Of a stretch of DNA of 9,137 nt, positions 1-7,482 are shown piece by piece. The position numbers and the translations under genes are program-made. The notes under the pieces are model-generated. The model had not been told where the DNA came from and searched no databases. It worked only from the letters and a program-made list of their open reading frames with translations. Source of the DNA: DALYLB01 sp046154695. Its GTDB lineage: Bacteria > Acidobacteriota > Blastocatellia > RBC074. How positions within the stretch are numbered: position 1 is the stretch's first letter; each line of letters begins with the position of its first letter. The DNA lies in contig JBJXFI010000420.1 of the NCBI GenBank assembly GCA_046154695.1, positions 1-9,137 of the forward strand, written 5' to 3'.

Positions 1-1338
1 GGCGCCCACTGGAAGGGCGACGAGAAGCGCGAGCAGATGCAGCGCATCTACGGCACCTCCTTCTTCTCGCAGGAGGATCTCGACGACTGGCTCAAGCAGA
101 AGGAAGAGGCCGAGAAGCGCGACCATCGCCGGATCGGCCCCGAGCTGGACCTCTTCAGCTTCAGCGAGGTGATCGGGCCGGGCCTGGTGCTCTGGCATCC
201 GAACGGCGCGCTGATCCGCAAGGTGATCGAGCAGTTTTTGAATGAGGAGCTCTATCGCCGCGGCTATAGTTTCGTCAACACGCCGCACGTCACGCAGTCG
301 GAGCTGTTCCGCATCTCGGGCCACCTCGAACATTATCAGGAGGGGCTCTATCCGCCGATGACGGACAAGGAGAACGAGCAGATCGAGTATCGGATGAAGC
401 CGATGAACTGCCCGTTCCACATCCAGATTTACAAGGCGCGGCAGCGATCGTATCGCGATCTGCCGCAGCGGTACGCCGAGTACGGGATGGTCTACCGGTA
501 CGAGCGGTCGGGCGTGACGCACGGATTGATGCGGGCGCGCGGCTTCACGCAGGACGACGCGCATCTTTTCTGCGCGCCGGAACAGTTGAAGGACGAGGTG
601 CTCGGGTGTTTGCGGCTGGTCGATTTCGTGTTCAAGGCGTTCGGCTTCGAGTACAAGGCGGAGCTCTCGGTTCGCCATGCGACGGAGCACGCGAAGTATC
701 TGGGAGAGGACGAGGTCTGGAACCTGGCGGAGAAGGCGCTGACGGACGCGCTCAACGAGTTCGAGCTGCCGTTCGTGCGAATGGAGGACGAGGCGGCGTT
801 TTACGGCCCGAAGATCGATTTCAAGGTGGTGGACGCGATCAAGCGCACATGGCAGCTGTCCACGATTCAGGTCGATTTCAATCTGCCGCAGCGATTCGGG
901 ATCGAGTATATCGGCTCGGACAACCGGCCGCACCAGCCGATCATGGTGCACCGGGCGATTCTCGGGTCGTTCGAGCGATTTTTCGGCATTCTGATCGAGC
1001 ACTATGCCGGGGCCTTTCCGGTGTGGCTGGCGCCGACGCAGGCGGTGGTGCTGCCGATCTCGGATCGGTTCAATGACCGCGCGATGGAGGTCGAGCGGGA
1101 GCTTCAGGCGGCGGGCCATCGCGTCGCGGCGGACTTGCGCAGCGAGAAGATTGGGGCGAAGATCCGCGATGCGCAGCTCAAAAAGATTCCCTTTATGCTC
1201 GTCATCGGCGAACGCGAAGCCGAGTCGGGCGCGGTTGCGGTTCGCGACCGCGTGAAAGGCGACACGGGCGCGGCGCCCGTCGCCGAATTCAGCGCGCGCT
1301 TGAAAGAGCTGGTGGAGGCGCGCGCATTGCAAACGTAG
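1..1338 (+). CDS. thrS: Threonine--tRNA ligase, C-terminal part (5' end outside window)
   Basis: Threonyl-tRNA synthetase charges tRNA-Thr with threonine in the cytoplasm. The reading frame is open from base 1, and the residues before the first ATG (37) already match the family (GAHWKGDEK), so the gene continues upstream and 37 is not the start. 445 codons are visible; full proteins have about 640, so roughly the first 200 residues (TGS and editing domains) are missing. Class II motif 1 lies near visible residues 58-80, motif 2 near 165-190 (MVYRYERSGVTHGL), and motif 3 follows MVHRAILGSFERF near 315-335. The three zinc/threonine ligands are present: Cys137 (MNCPFH), His188 (DDAHLF) and His317 (MVHRA). 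Their spacing agrees with the E. coli enzyme. The anticodon-binding domain occupies about 342-445. infC follows after 56 bases, the usual bacterial neighbour. Identification is very secure. Confidence 0.98.
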   Translation, partial: GAHWKGDEKREQMQRIYGTSFFSQEDLDDWLKQKEEAEKRDHRRIGPELDLFSFSEVIGPGLVLWHPNGALIRKVIEQFLNEELYRRGYSFVNTPHVTQSELFRISGHLEHYQEGLYPPMTDKENEQIEYRMKPMNCPFHIQIYKARQRSYRDLPQRYAEYGMVYRYERSGVTHGLMRARGFTQDDAHLFCAPEQLKDEVLGCLRLVDFVFKAFGFEYKAELSVRHATEHAKYLGEDEVWNLAEKALTDALNEFELPFVRMEDEAAFYGPKIDFKVVDAIKRTWQLSTIQVDFNLPQRFGIEYIGSDNRPHQPIMVHRAILGSFERFFGILIEHYAGAFPVWLAPTQAVVLPISDRFNDRAMEVERELQAAGHRVAADLRSEKIGAKIRDAQLKKIPFMLVIGEREAESGAVAVRDRVKGDTGAAPVAEFSARLKELVEARALQT

Positions 1339-1382
1339 CGAGCGCGACGGGCAGGGCACATCGGTGCGCTCGGCACACTCTC

Positions 1383-1394
1383 GGAGGTGAATTT

Positions 1395-1397
<3 letters not shown>
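1383..1397 (+). promoter_or_regulatory. infC ribosome binding site with AUC start codon
   Basis: A strong Shine-Dalgarno GGAGGT (1383-1388) is followed by six bases and then ATC at 1395, in frame with the IF3 body. No ATG or TTG lies in frame nearby. The only other start-like codon in frame, GTG at 1461, has no purine-rich site before it (CGGCCCGCAG). IF3 genes are known for AUU, AUC or AUA starts. IF3 itself discriminates against them, giving negative feedback on its own synthesis, so the site is read as an autoregulated start. The spacing is seen; the regulation is inferred from the family. Confidence 0.85.
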
Positions 1398-1964
<567 letters not shown>

Positions 1965-1970
1965 AAGGGT

Positions 1971-1984
1971 AACCGGCAACCGGC
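1971..1984 (+). repeat. Two tandem copies of heptamer AACCGGC
   Basis: The infC-rpmI gap (1965-1999) contains AACCGGC twice head to tail, followed by AA, and ends five bases before the rpmI Shine-Dalgarno. It is short and could be chance, but it has the same 7-base period as the longer arrays before pheS. Confidence 0.5.
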
Positions 1985-1999
1985 AATCGAGGAGAATTT

Positions 2000-2203
2000 A
2001 TGCCAAAACTCAAAACCCATAAGGGAGCGGCGAAGCGATTTCGCAGAACCGCGACCGGAAAGCTCAAGCGCGGGCATTCGCATGCCCGCCACATTTTGAC
2101 CAAGAAATCCGCGAAGCGGAAGCGCCAGTTGGATATCGACGGGCTGGTTTCTGACAGCGATCAGGCGCGTGTGGACGCGATGCTGCCGTACGGCAGGAAA
2201 TAA
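2000..2203 (+). CDS. rpmI: 50S ribosomal protein L35
   Basis: L35 is a small basic protein of the large ribosomal subunit. The 67-residue product is of normal family length and starts with the signature MPKLKTHKGAAKRFRRTATG, followed by the lysine/arginine-rich stretch GHSHARHILTKKSAKRKRQL. The C-terminal part (DIDGLVSDSDQARVDAMLPYGRK) also matches the family. The ATG at 2000 has a strong Shine-Dalgarno GAGGAG (1989-1994) five bases upstream. It follows infC by 35 bases and precedes rplT by 51, the conserved infC-rpmI-rplT unit. In E. coli this unit is repressed by L20; whether that happens here is not shown, though a hairpin sits in the gap before rplT. Confidence 0.98.
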   Translation: MPKLKTHKGAAKRFRRTATGKLKRGHSHARHILTKKSAKRKRQLDIDGLVSDSDQARVDAMLPYGRK

Positions 2204-2222
2204 CGCTGACATCTTTTCAGCG
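2204..2222 (+). promoter_or_regulatory. Hairpin in rpmI-rplT gap, possible L20 leader element
   Basis: Directly after the rpmI stop codon, CGCTGA (2204-2209) and TCAGCG (2217-2222) form a perfect 6-bp stem with a 7-base loop. No T-run follows, so it does not look like a terminator. It lies 20 bases before the rplT Shine-Dalgarno and does not cover it. L20 represses its own operon by binding leader RNA in several bacteria, so a regulatory role is possible. That is inference from position and symmetry only. Confidence 0.4.
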
Positions 2223-2254
2223 CTCACTCATTCCATTATTTCAAGGAGGGGCTT

Positions 2255-2620
2255 ATGCCTCGTGCAAAACGTGGTCATAAACGGTTAGACAAGCGCAAAA
2301 AGCTCGAGAAACTTTCGAAAGGCTATCGCGGGACGAAGAGCAAACTCTATCGATCGATGAAGGAATCGGTCGAGCGCGCGTTGAAGTTCGCCTATGTCGG
2401 CCGCAAGGTCAAGAAGCGCGATTATCGTTCGCTGTGGATTATCCGCATCGGCGCTGCCGCTCGCGAGAACGGGCTCAACTACAGTCAGTTTATGCACGGT
2501 CTGAAGGTCGCGGGGATCGACCTGGATCGGAAGATGCTCGCGGATCTGGCCGTGAACCAGCCGCAGGTGTTCGCCGAACTCGCGGGTTCGGCCAAGAAGG
2601 CGTTGGAACAGGCAGCATAA
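2255..2620 (+). CDS. rplT: 50S ribosomal protein L20
   Basis: L20 binds 23S rRNA early in large-subunit assembly and in many bacteria also binds its own mRNA. The 121-residue product has the usual length. The basic N-terminal extension (about 1-58) contains MPRAKRGHKRLDKRKK and GYRGTKSKLYRSMKESVERAL. The globular part contains the signature RDYRSLWIIRIGAAARENGL followed by YSQFMHGLKVAGIDLDRKMLADLA. The ATG at 2255 has an excellent Shine-Dalgarno AAGGAGG (2243-2249) five bases upstream. It closes the infC-rpmI-rplT cluster. Unlike the tight spacing upstream, a repeat-filled gap of 199 bases separates it from pheS. Confidence 0.98.
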   Translation: MPRAKRGHKRLDKRKKLEKLSKGYRGTKSKLYRSMKESVERALKFAYVGRKVKKRDYRSLWIIRIGAAARENGLNYSQFMHGLKVAGIDLDRKMLADLAVNQPQVFAELAGSAKKALEQAA

Positions 2621-2658
2621 GATCCTTCGCCCAATCCGAAACGTGCCGACCCAAGACT

Positions 2659-2711
2659 CTGGAATGATGACTGATGAATGATGAATGATGAATTCATCGC
2701 GCGCATTCCAG
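2659..2711 (+). repeat. Heptad array inside a short inverted repeat
   Basis: Four tandem 7-base units (ATGATGA, CTGATGA, ATGATGA, ATGATGA; 2664-2691) are bracketed by a perfect 8-bp inverted repeat, CTGGAATG (2659-2666) and CATTCCAG (2704-2711). The array ends in the palindrome GATGAATTCATC (2687-2698). A 26-base stretch at 2672-2697 recurs exactly at 2748-2773 in the second array. A G-rich stretch and GTTTTTATTT follow (2711-2730), but the stem does not abut the T-run, so a terminator is doubtful. Bases 2621-2658, between rplT and this repeat, show nothing I recognise. Confidence 0.75.
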
Positions 2712-2731
2712 GGGGCGTGGGTTTTTATTTG

Positions 2732-2812
2732 AATGATGAACTATGAGTGATGAATGATGAATGATGAATTCATTGTTCATCATTCATCATTCATAGTTCA
2801 TCACTCATCATT
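2732..2812 (+). repeat. Inverted arrays of ATGATGA heptamers just before pheS
   Basis: Five forward 7-base units (ATGATGA, ACTATGA, GTGATGA, ATGATGA, ATGATGA; 2733-2767) face five reverse-complement units (2777-2811) across a short spacer. The arms 2732-2768 and 2776-2812 could fold into a long hairpin with a 7-base loop; the outer unit and the inner two units match perfectly. The variant units ACTATGA and GTGATGA stand in swapped order in the two arms. The hairpin would end seven bases before the pheS ATG. It is a simple-sequence repeat and shows no coding constraint. Confidence 0.85.
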
Positions 2813-2819
2813 CGTTGTC

Positions 2820-3839
<1,020 letters not shown>

Positions 3840-3860
3840 CCGGCGCCTTTCCGGAGAAAA

Positions 3861-4631
3861 ATGAAACGCAAAGTCTCGGAATTCTCCTATGGTTTCGTGC
3901 TGACGCACGAGATGGTCAACTCGTTCGGCTATCTGCCGACGGACGTGTCGCGGTCGGCAAAGCGGAAGAAGAAGGATGAGGGCGGGGCCGCGGCGCGCGG
4001 GTATCCGCTCTTTCTTCAATTCAAGGCGAGCGAATATATGAAGCGGCGCAACGCCGGCGAGTCGAAGCTGGTCGGGCTGCCGTACTTTCGTTTTTCGCTG
4101 CATCGCAAGACGCAGTCGAACCAGCATCAGTTGCTGATCGATCTGGAGAAGAAGGGGGCGGCGGTCTTTTACGCGACGCCGAAGATCCACGAGGCCGTCA
4201 ATCTGAACAGCGCGTTTTTCGATCGCCAGGTGGGGGCGTTGTCGCTCTTCGTCTCGCCGGGAGAGATCGGCGAGCTGCCGGACAACGAGGCGCATCGGGT
4301 GGTGTTCAGCAATCGGGTGGAGGAGGTCTATTTTTGTCCGGCGCAGCAGCCGATTCCCGGGGTGATTCCGGGGGAGAGGTTTCCGGAGCGGATTCGGGAG
4401 CGGTTGGCCGGAGTGACGCCGTCGGAGCTCGATGACGCGTTTTTTCATCGCATTGCGTCGGATATGGTCGCGCTGGTCTCGCCGAACCGGCGGATCTTCG
4501 ATGAGCTTTCGCGCGGGAAGGACAAAATGGCGGCGGCGACCTTTGCGAACTATCTGGCGAAGACCTTATTCGATTGTGAATTGCTGGTGATTCCGGTATC
4601 GGATGGTGAAAAGGTCCTATGGGACGTATAG
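3861..4631 (+). CDS. Protein of unknown function between pheS and pheT
   Basis: I cannot name this 256-residue protein. It starts at ATG 3861 with GGAG (3853-3856) four bases upstream, 21 bases after pheS stops. No signal peptide or membrane segment is visible, so it should be cytoplasmic. It opens with KVSEFSYGFVLTHEMVNSF; residues 31-40 are very basic and then acidic (RSAKRKKKDE). A hydrophobic strand with polar ends, GYPLFLQFKAS (47-57), is followed by LPYFRFSL (73-80), a helix with NQHQLLIDLEKKG (87-99) and a strand AAVFYATP (100-107). Strand-QxK, helix, strand recalls the core of PD-(D/E)XK nuclease-like folds, but no convincing acidic triad is seen, so this is only a guess. Later blocks are SLFVSPGEIGELPD (128-141) and VYFCPAQQPIP (156-166). 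The last codons and the stop lie in a palindromic repeat. Such a gene is unusual inside pheST. Confidence 0.85.
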   Translation: MKRKVSEFSYGFVLTHEMVNSFGYLPTDVSRSAKRKKKDEGGAAARGYPLFLQFKASEYMKRRNAGESKLVGLPYFRFSLHRKTQSNQHQLLIDLEKKGAAVFYATPKIHEAVNLNSAFFDRQVGALSLFVSPGEIGELPDNEAHRVVFSNRVEEVYFCPAQQPIPGVIPGERFPERIRERLAGVTPSELDDAFFHRIASDMVALVSPNRRIFDELSRGKDKMAAATFANYLAKTLFDCELLVIPVSDGEKVLWDV

Positions 4632-4638
4632 GTCCCAT
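4619..4638 (+). repeat. Palindromic repeat overlapping the unknown gene's stop codon
   Basis: ATGGGAC (4619-4625) and GTCCCAT (4632-4638) form a perfect 7-bp stem with a 6-base loop. AGGTCC also occurs as a direct repeat on both sides (AGGTCCTAT before, AGGTCCCAT after), and GTTCCAT follows at 4641-4647. The TAG stop of the unknown gene (4629-4631) falls in the loop, so its last residues are written in repeat sequence. The stem ends 20 bases before the pheT start. No T-run follows, so it is not a typical terminator. Confidence 0.7.
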
Positions 4639-4658
4639 CAGTTCCATTTATTAAAAGC

Positions 4659-6722
4659 ATGAAAATCAGTTACAACTGGCTCAAGGAATTTGTCGACACC
4701 GAGTTGACGCCGCGCGACCTGGCGGCGAGATTGACGATGGCCGGTGTGGCCGTCGACGCCGTGGAGGAGCATGGCGGGGATCATGTGCTGGAGTTCGATC
4801 TGACCTCGAACCGGCCCGACTGCCTGTCGCACCTCGGTGTTGCGCGCGAGGCGGCGGCGGTCAGCGGGAAGGCGCTGAAGATGCCGGCGGTCGAGCTCCG
4901 GCCGGCGAAGGCGCGGACGAGCGAGACGGCGTCGGTCGAGATTCTCGCGCCCGAGCTCTGCCCGCGGTATTCGGCGCGAACGATTCGCGGCGTGAGGATC
5001 GGCCCCTCGCCCGCGTGGCTCGTCGAGCGGCTGGAGGCGATGGGGCAGCGCAGCGTCAACAATATCGCGGACATCACCAACTACGTCATGCTGGAGATGG
5101 GGCAGCCGCTGCACGCGTTCGATCTCGCGATGCTTCGCGGCGCCCGGATCATTGTCCGGCGGGCGGCGCCCGGCGAGAAGATCACGACGCTCGACGGTGA
5201 AGAGCGCACTCTCACGCCCGAGATGCTGGTGATCGCGGATGGCGAGCGCCCGGTCGCGCTGGCGGGGATCAAAGGCGGAGAGGATTCCGGAATCACGAGC
5301 GCGACCGTCGATGTGCTGCTCGAAGCGGCCTGCTTCGCGCCCGCGCAGGTGCGGGCGACCTCCAGGGCGCTTGGCTTGAGCACGGAGGCCTCCTATCGAT
5401 TCGAACGCGGCACCGATCCCGAGATCGTGACGGTCGCCTCGGACCGGGCGGCCGCATTGATCGCGGAGATCGCCGGCGGCGAGGTGCTCGGGGATCTGAT
5501 CGATGTTCATCCGCGAAAAGCCGCGCATCCGCCGATCGCGATGCGCCGGGCGCGCTATGAGGCGCTGATCGGAGCGCCGGTCGAGCTGCGGGAGGCGGAG
5601 CGCATTTTGCGCTCGCTCGGCTTCGCGGTCGAGGCGGACGCGAAGAAGGATCTGCTGCGCACGGCTTCGCCCACGTGGCGAATCGACATCTCGATCGAGG
5701 AGGATCTGGTCGAGGAGGTCGCGCGCATCGCGGGGTATGACCGGCTGGAGAACACGCTGCCCGGCAGCGCGGGCGCGGGGAGCTATTTTCCGGGGGAGGA
5801 TCGTCGCCGGGCGGCGCGCTTGACGCTGGCCGCGCTCGGATACGACGAGGCGATCAGTTTCAGCTTCGTCAATGCCGATGCCGATGCGCTGTTGTCGGAG
5901 GCGGGAGAGGAAGCGCGCCTGCGGCTCACCAACCCGATCGACGAAACCCAGTCCCATATGCGGACGGCGCTGCTCGGAGGGCTGCTCAAGGCGCTCGAGC
6001 ATAATTTCAATCACAGCAATCGCAATGTGCGGCTGTTCGAAATCGGCAAATGCTTTTTGAGGGCGGAGGGCGGCGAGGCCGAGCGTCCGGCGGAGATCGA
6101 GCGCCTGGCCCTGGTCGCAACCGGCGCGCGCAGCGAGGGCGACTGGCAGGCGGCGTCCGCGCGCGTCGACTTTTATGATCTCAAGGGCGCCATCGAGACG
6201 ACCGTCGAGGCGTTGGGGCTGCCCGCGGCGGACTTCACCGCGGCCGAGACGATCGGCCATTTGCATCCGGGGCGCGCGGCTGCTATATCCGTGGGCGGGA
6301 CGCGCGTCGGGAGCCTCGGGCAGCTGCATCCGCGAATCGCCGCGAGCTGCAAGTTCAAGCAGCCGGTCTTCGTCGCGGAGCTCGATCTGGGCGCCATGCT
6401 CGACGGTGATCGCGCGGAGGTCCGGTATCGGCCGCTCCCGAAATATCCGACGGTGACCCGCGATCTGGCGGTTCTGATCGACAAGGCGGTCTCTTTCCGC
6501 GCCATGCGGGCCGCGATTCTCGACCTGGCGATTCCGGAGCTGATGGGCGTTCGGCTCTTCGATATCTATGCGGGGCGCGAACTGCCCGAGGGGAAACATT
6601 CGGTCGCGCTTTCGCTCCGCTATCGAGCGGCCGACCGGACCCTGACCGATGAAGAGGTCAGCGCCGCGCACGACAGCGTCCTCAAGGCGCTCGAAATGGC
6701 CTTCGGCGCGGAGCTTCGGTGA
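4659..6722 (+). CDS. pheT: Phenylalanine--tRNA ligase beta subunit, short form
   Basis: PheT is the large subunit of phenylalanyl-tRNA synthetase; it holds the tRNA and edits mischarged tyrosine. The 687-residue product starts with the standard MKISYNWLKEFVD at ATG 4659. After MAGVAVDAVEE (27-37) it passes directly to FDLTSNRPDCLSHLGVARE (46-64). The roughly 105-110 residues of the EMAP-II/OB tRNA-binding domain present in E. coli PheT (795 residues) are therefore absent. The B3/B4 editing domain spans about 95-260 (SVNNIADITNYVMLEMGQPL and STEASYRFERG). B5 spans about 290-370, with EEDLVEEVARIAGYDRL. A catalytic-like module occupies about 380-580, and the C-terminal FDX-ACB domain about 590-687 (KYPTVTRDLAVLID). 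The Shine-Dalgarno is weak; a palindromic repeat lies just upstream. A 677-codon open frame on the opposite strand is a high-GC shadow. Confidence 0.97.
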   Translation: MKISYNWLKEFVDTELTPRDLAARLTMAGVAVDAVEEHGGDHVLEFDLTSNRPDCLSHLGVAREAAAVSGKALKMPAVELRPAKARTSETASVEILAPELCPRYSARTIRGVRIGPSPAWLVERLEAMGQRSVNNIADITNYVMLEMGQPLHAFDLAMLRGARIIVRRAAPGEKITTLDGEERTLTPEMLVIADGERPVALAGIKGGEDSGITSATVDVLLEAACFAPAQVRATSRALGLSTEASYRFERGTDPEIVTVASDRAAALIAEIAGGEVLGDLIDVHPRKAAHPPIAMRRARYEALIGAPVELREAERILRSLGFAVEADAKKDLLRTASPTWRIDISIEEDLVEEVARIAGYDRLENTLPGSAGAGSYFPGEDRRRAARLTLAALGYDEAISFSFVNADADALLSEAGEEARLRLTNPIDETQSHMRTALLGGLLKALEHNFNHSNRNVRLFEIGKCFLRAEGGEAERPAEIERLALVATGARSEGDWQAASARVDFYDLKGAIETTVEALGLPAADFTAAETIGHLHPGRAAAISVGGTRVGSLGQLHPRIAASCKFKQPVFVAELDLGAMLDGDRAEVRYRPLPKYPTVTRDLAVLIDKAVSFRAMRAAILDLAIPELMGVRLFDIYAGRELPEGKHSVALSLRYRAADRTLTDEEVSAAHDSVLKALEMAFGAELR

Positions 6723-6729
6723 TGTGTTT

Positions 6730-7005
6730 ATGTCTTTAACCGGCCTGGATAAGTTCGATCATCTAGAAGACAAGATTCGCCTCGCGGTCGAGATGTGCAA
6801 ATCCCTCCGCCAGGAGAGGGACGCGCTCGAGCGCGAACTCGGCGCGGCTCGCGCCGGTCTGGCCGATGCCCAGATCGACCGCGAGGCGCTGCGGGCCCAG
6901 ATCGAGGGGCTGAAGGTCGAACGCGAGGAGATGAAACACAAGGTCGAAGAGATGCTCAATGCCATCGCGGCGTTGGAGATGGAGGCCGAGTCGCTCAACC
7001 GATAG
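6730..7005 (+). CDS. Small coiled-coil protein, ZapB-like cell division factor
   Basis: The 91-residue product is almost entirely a predicted coiled coil: from DKFDHLEDKIRLAVEMCKSL onward it has leucine/isoleucine heptads with many Glu, Arg and Lys, ending in MLNAIAALEMEAESLNR. This pattern, the length and the position directly before zapA fit the ZapB/DUF904-type proteins that link to ZapA and stabilise the FtsZ ring. Low-complexity coiled coils are easily over-called, so the family name is an inference resting largely on context. ATG 6730 lies seven bases after the pheT stop; GTG 6724 in the same frame is a possible alternative start and is better placed for GGAG (6710-6713). The frame is open further upstream inside pheT, but that part is a shadow. 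Translational coupling to pheT is likely. Confidence 0.8.
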   Translation: MSLTGLDKFDHLEDKIRLAVEMCKSLRQERDALERELGAARAGLADAQIDREALRAQIEGLKVEREEMKHKVEEMLNAIAALEMEAESLNR

Positions 7006-7008
7006 TTC

Positions 7009-7308
7009 ATGCCTATGGAAATTCCGCCTCAAACCGTCAACGTCAGAATCTACAATCAAACCTACAGCATTCGCACCGGCGATGGAAACGTCGATCGCAC
7101 GCTGCAACTCGCGGAGCTCGTGGATCAGCGAATGCGGGAGGTCACCGACGGCGCCCTCACCTCCGATTCGCTCAAGGTCGCGATCCTCGTCGCGCTCCAC
7201 CTGGCGGACGAACTCGACAAGGCCAATGCGCGGTACGAGGAGCTTCATCGGGCCGTCACGACGCGCAGCGGCGAATGCGTCGAAAAGCTCGATCAACTGC
7301 TGAAATGA
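7009..7308 (+). CDS. zapA: Cell division protein ZapA
   Basis: ZapA binds FtsZ and bundles its filaments at midcell. The 99-residue product fits the family: a beta-rich N-terminal half with VNVRIYNQTYSIRTGDGNVD, then helices with LQLAELVDQRMREV and the conserved DSLKVAILVALHLADELDKA, and a C-terminal coiled-coil tail (RYEELHRAVTTRSGECVEKLDQLLK) that makes tetramers. ATG 7009 lies only three bases after the upstream stop, so translation is probably coupled; a second ATG six bases on (7015) is equally possible. No independent Shine-Dalgarno is seen. pheT followed by a ZapB-like gene and zapA suggests one transcription unit that ends in the structured region after 7308. Confidence 0.93.
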   Translation: MPMEIPPQTVNVRIYNQTYSIRTGDGNVDRTLQLAELVDQRMREVTDGALTSDSLKVAILVALHLADELDKANARYEELHRAVTTRSGECVEKLDQLLK

Positions 7309-7324
7309 CGACCTAAAGCATGGT

Positions 7325-7467
7325 GGCGCAAGCTGTCCAGCTTGCGCTGAGTGTGAAGGCGGGCGTGAAGATTCCGGCGGGGCGCGCGCCGGAATCGGTC
7401 TCGTTCGAGGCCCGGTCTTTTTCCGGGGGTGCCTGGTGGATGCGGCACAAGCTGGACAGCTTGTGCC
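7325..7467 (+). repeat. Pair of related palindromes able to form one long stem
   Basis: The zapA-M28 gap holds two near-identical palindromes: 7326-7347 (stem GCGCAAGCTG/CAGCTTGCGC) and 7444-7467 (stem GGCACAAGCTG/CAGCTTGTGCC), each with a 2-base centre. The centres are reversed (TC versus GA), so the copies are inverted relative to each other. Besides forming two local hairpins, bases 7325-7348 can pair with 7444-7467 over 24 positions with one mismatch and two G-U pairs in RNA. This resembles a small inverted-repeat element or two dispersed palindromic repeats. No target duplication is obvious and no protein is encoded. Confidence 0.75.
7370..7396 (+). repeat. Third hairpin between the two palindromes
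   Basis: GATTCCGGCG (7370-7379) and CGCCGGAATC (7387-7396) form a perfect 10-bp stem with the 7-base loop GGGCGCG. A weaker fourth pairing, CCCGG (7411-7415) with CCGGG (7423-7427), lies just downstream. Together with the flanking palindromes, most of the 180-base gap can be folded. The role is unknown. Confidence 0.6.
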
Positions 7468-7474
7468 ATTTTTT
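7444..7474 (+). terminator. Terminator-like hairpin with U-run before the M28 gene
   Basis: A perfect 11-bp stem (7444-7454 with 7457-7467) is followed by one A and six T residues (7469-7474), the form of a Rho-independent terminator. It would end the pheT-zapA transcript. Only 14 bases separate the T-run from the GTG of the next gene, leaving no room for a promoter between them. Either the M28 gene is read through it, or its promoter lies upstream and the hairpin is part of its leader. Confidence 0.6.
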
Positions 7475-7476
7475 CC

Positions 7477-7482
7477 AAGGAG
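7477..7482 (+). promoter_or_regulatory. Shine-Dalgarno that fixes the GTG start of the M28 gene
   Basis: AAGGAG sits six bases before GTG 7489. The next in-frame ATG lies downstream of the signal peptide, so this site decides the start. Confidence 0.85.

Noticed and set aside
2659..2730. Rho-independent terminator after rplT
   Set aside because: The 8-bp stem encloses 37 bases of repeat, and nine G-rich bases separate it from the T-run, so it does not have the compact form of a terminator.
2664..2811. CRISPR array
   Set aside because: Units are 7 bases with no unique spacers; these are tandem simple repeats.
2754..2819. N-terminal extension of PheS starting at ATG 2754
   Set aside because: Its 22 residues are encoded wholly by the heptad repeat (HHSSF-type peptide), and the product from ATG 2820 already has the normal PheS length and N-terminus.
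4638..6671. 677-codon open frame on the opposite strand of pheT
   Set aside because: It lies entirely against pheT, is rich in Arg, Asp and Leu with no family motif, and is the usual high-GC antisense shadow.
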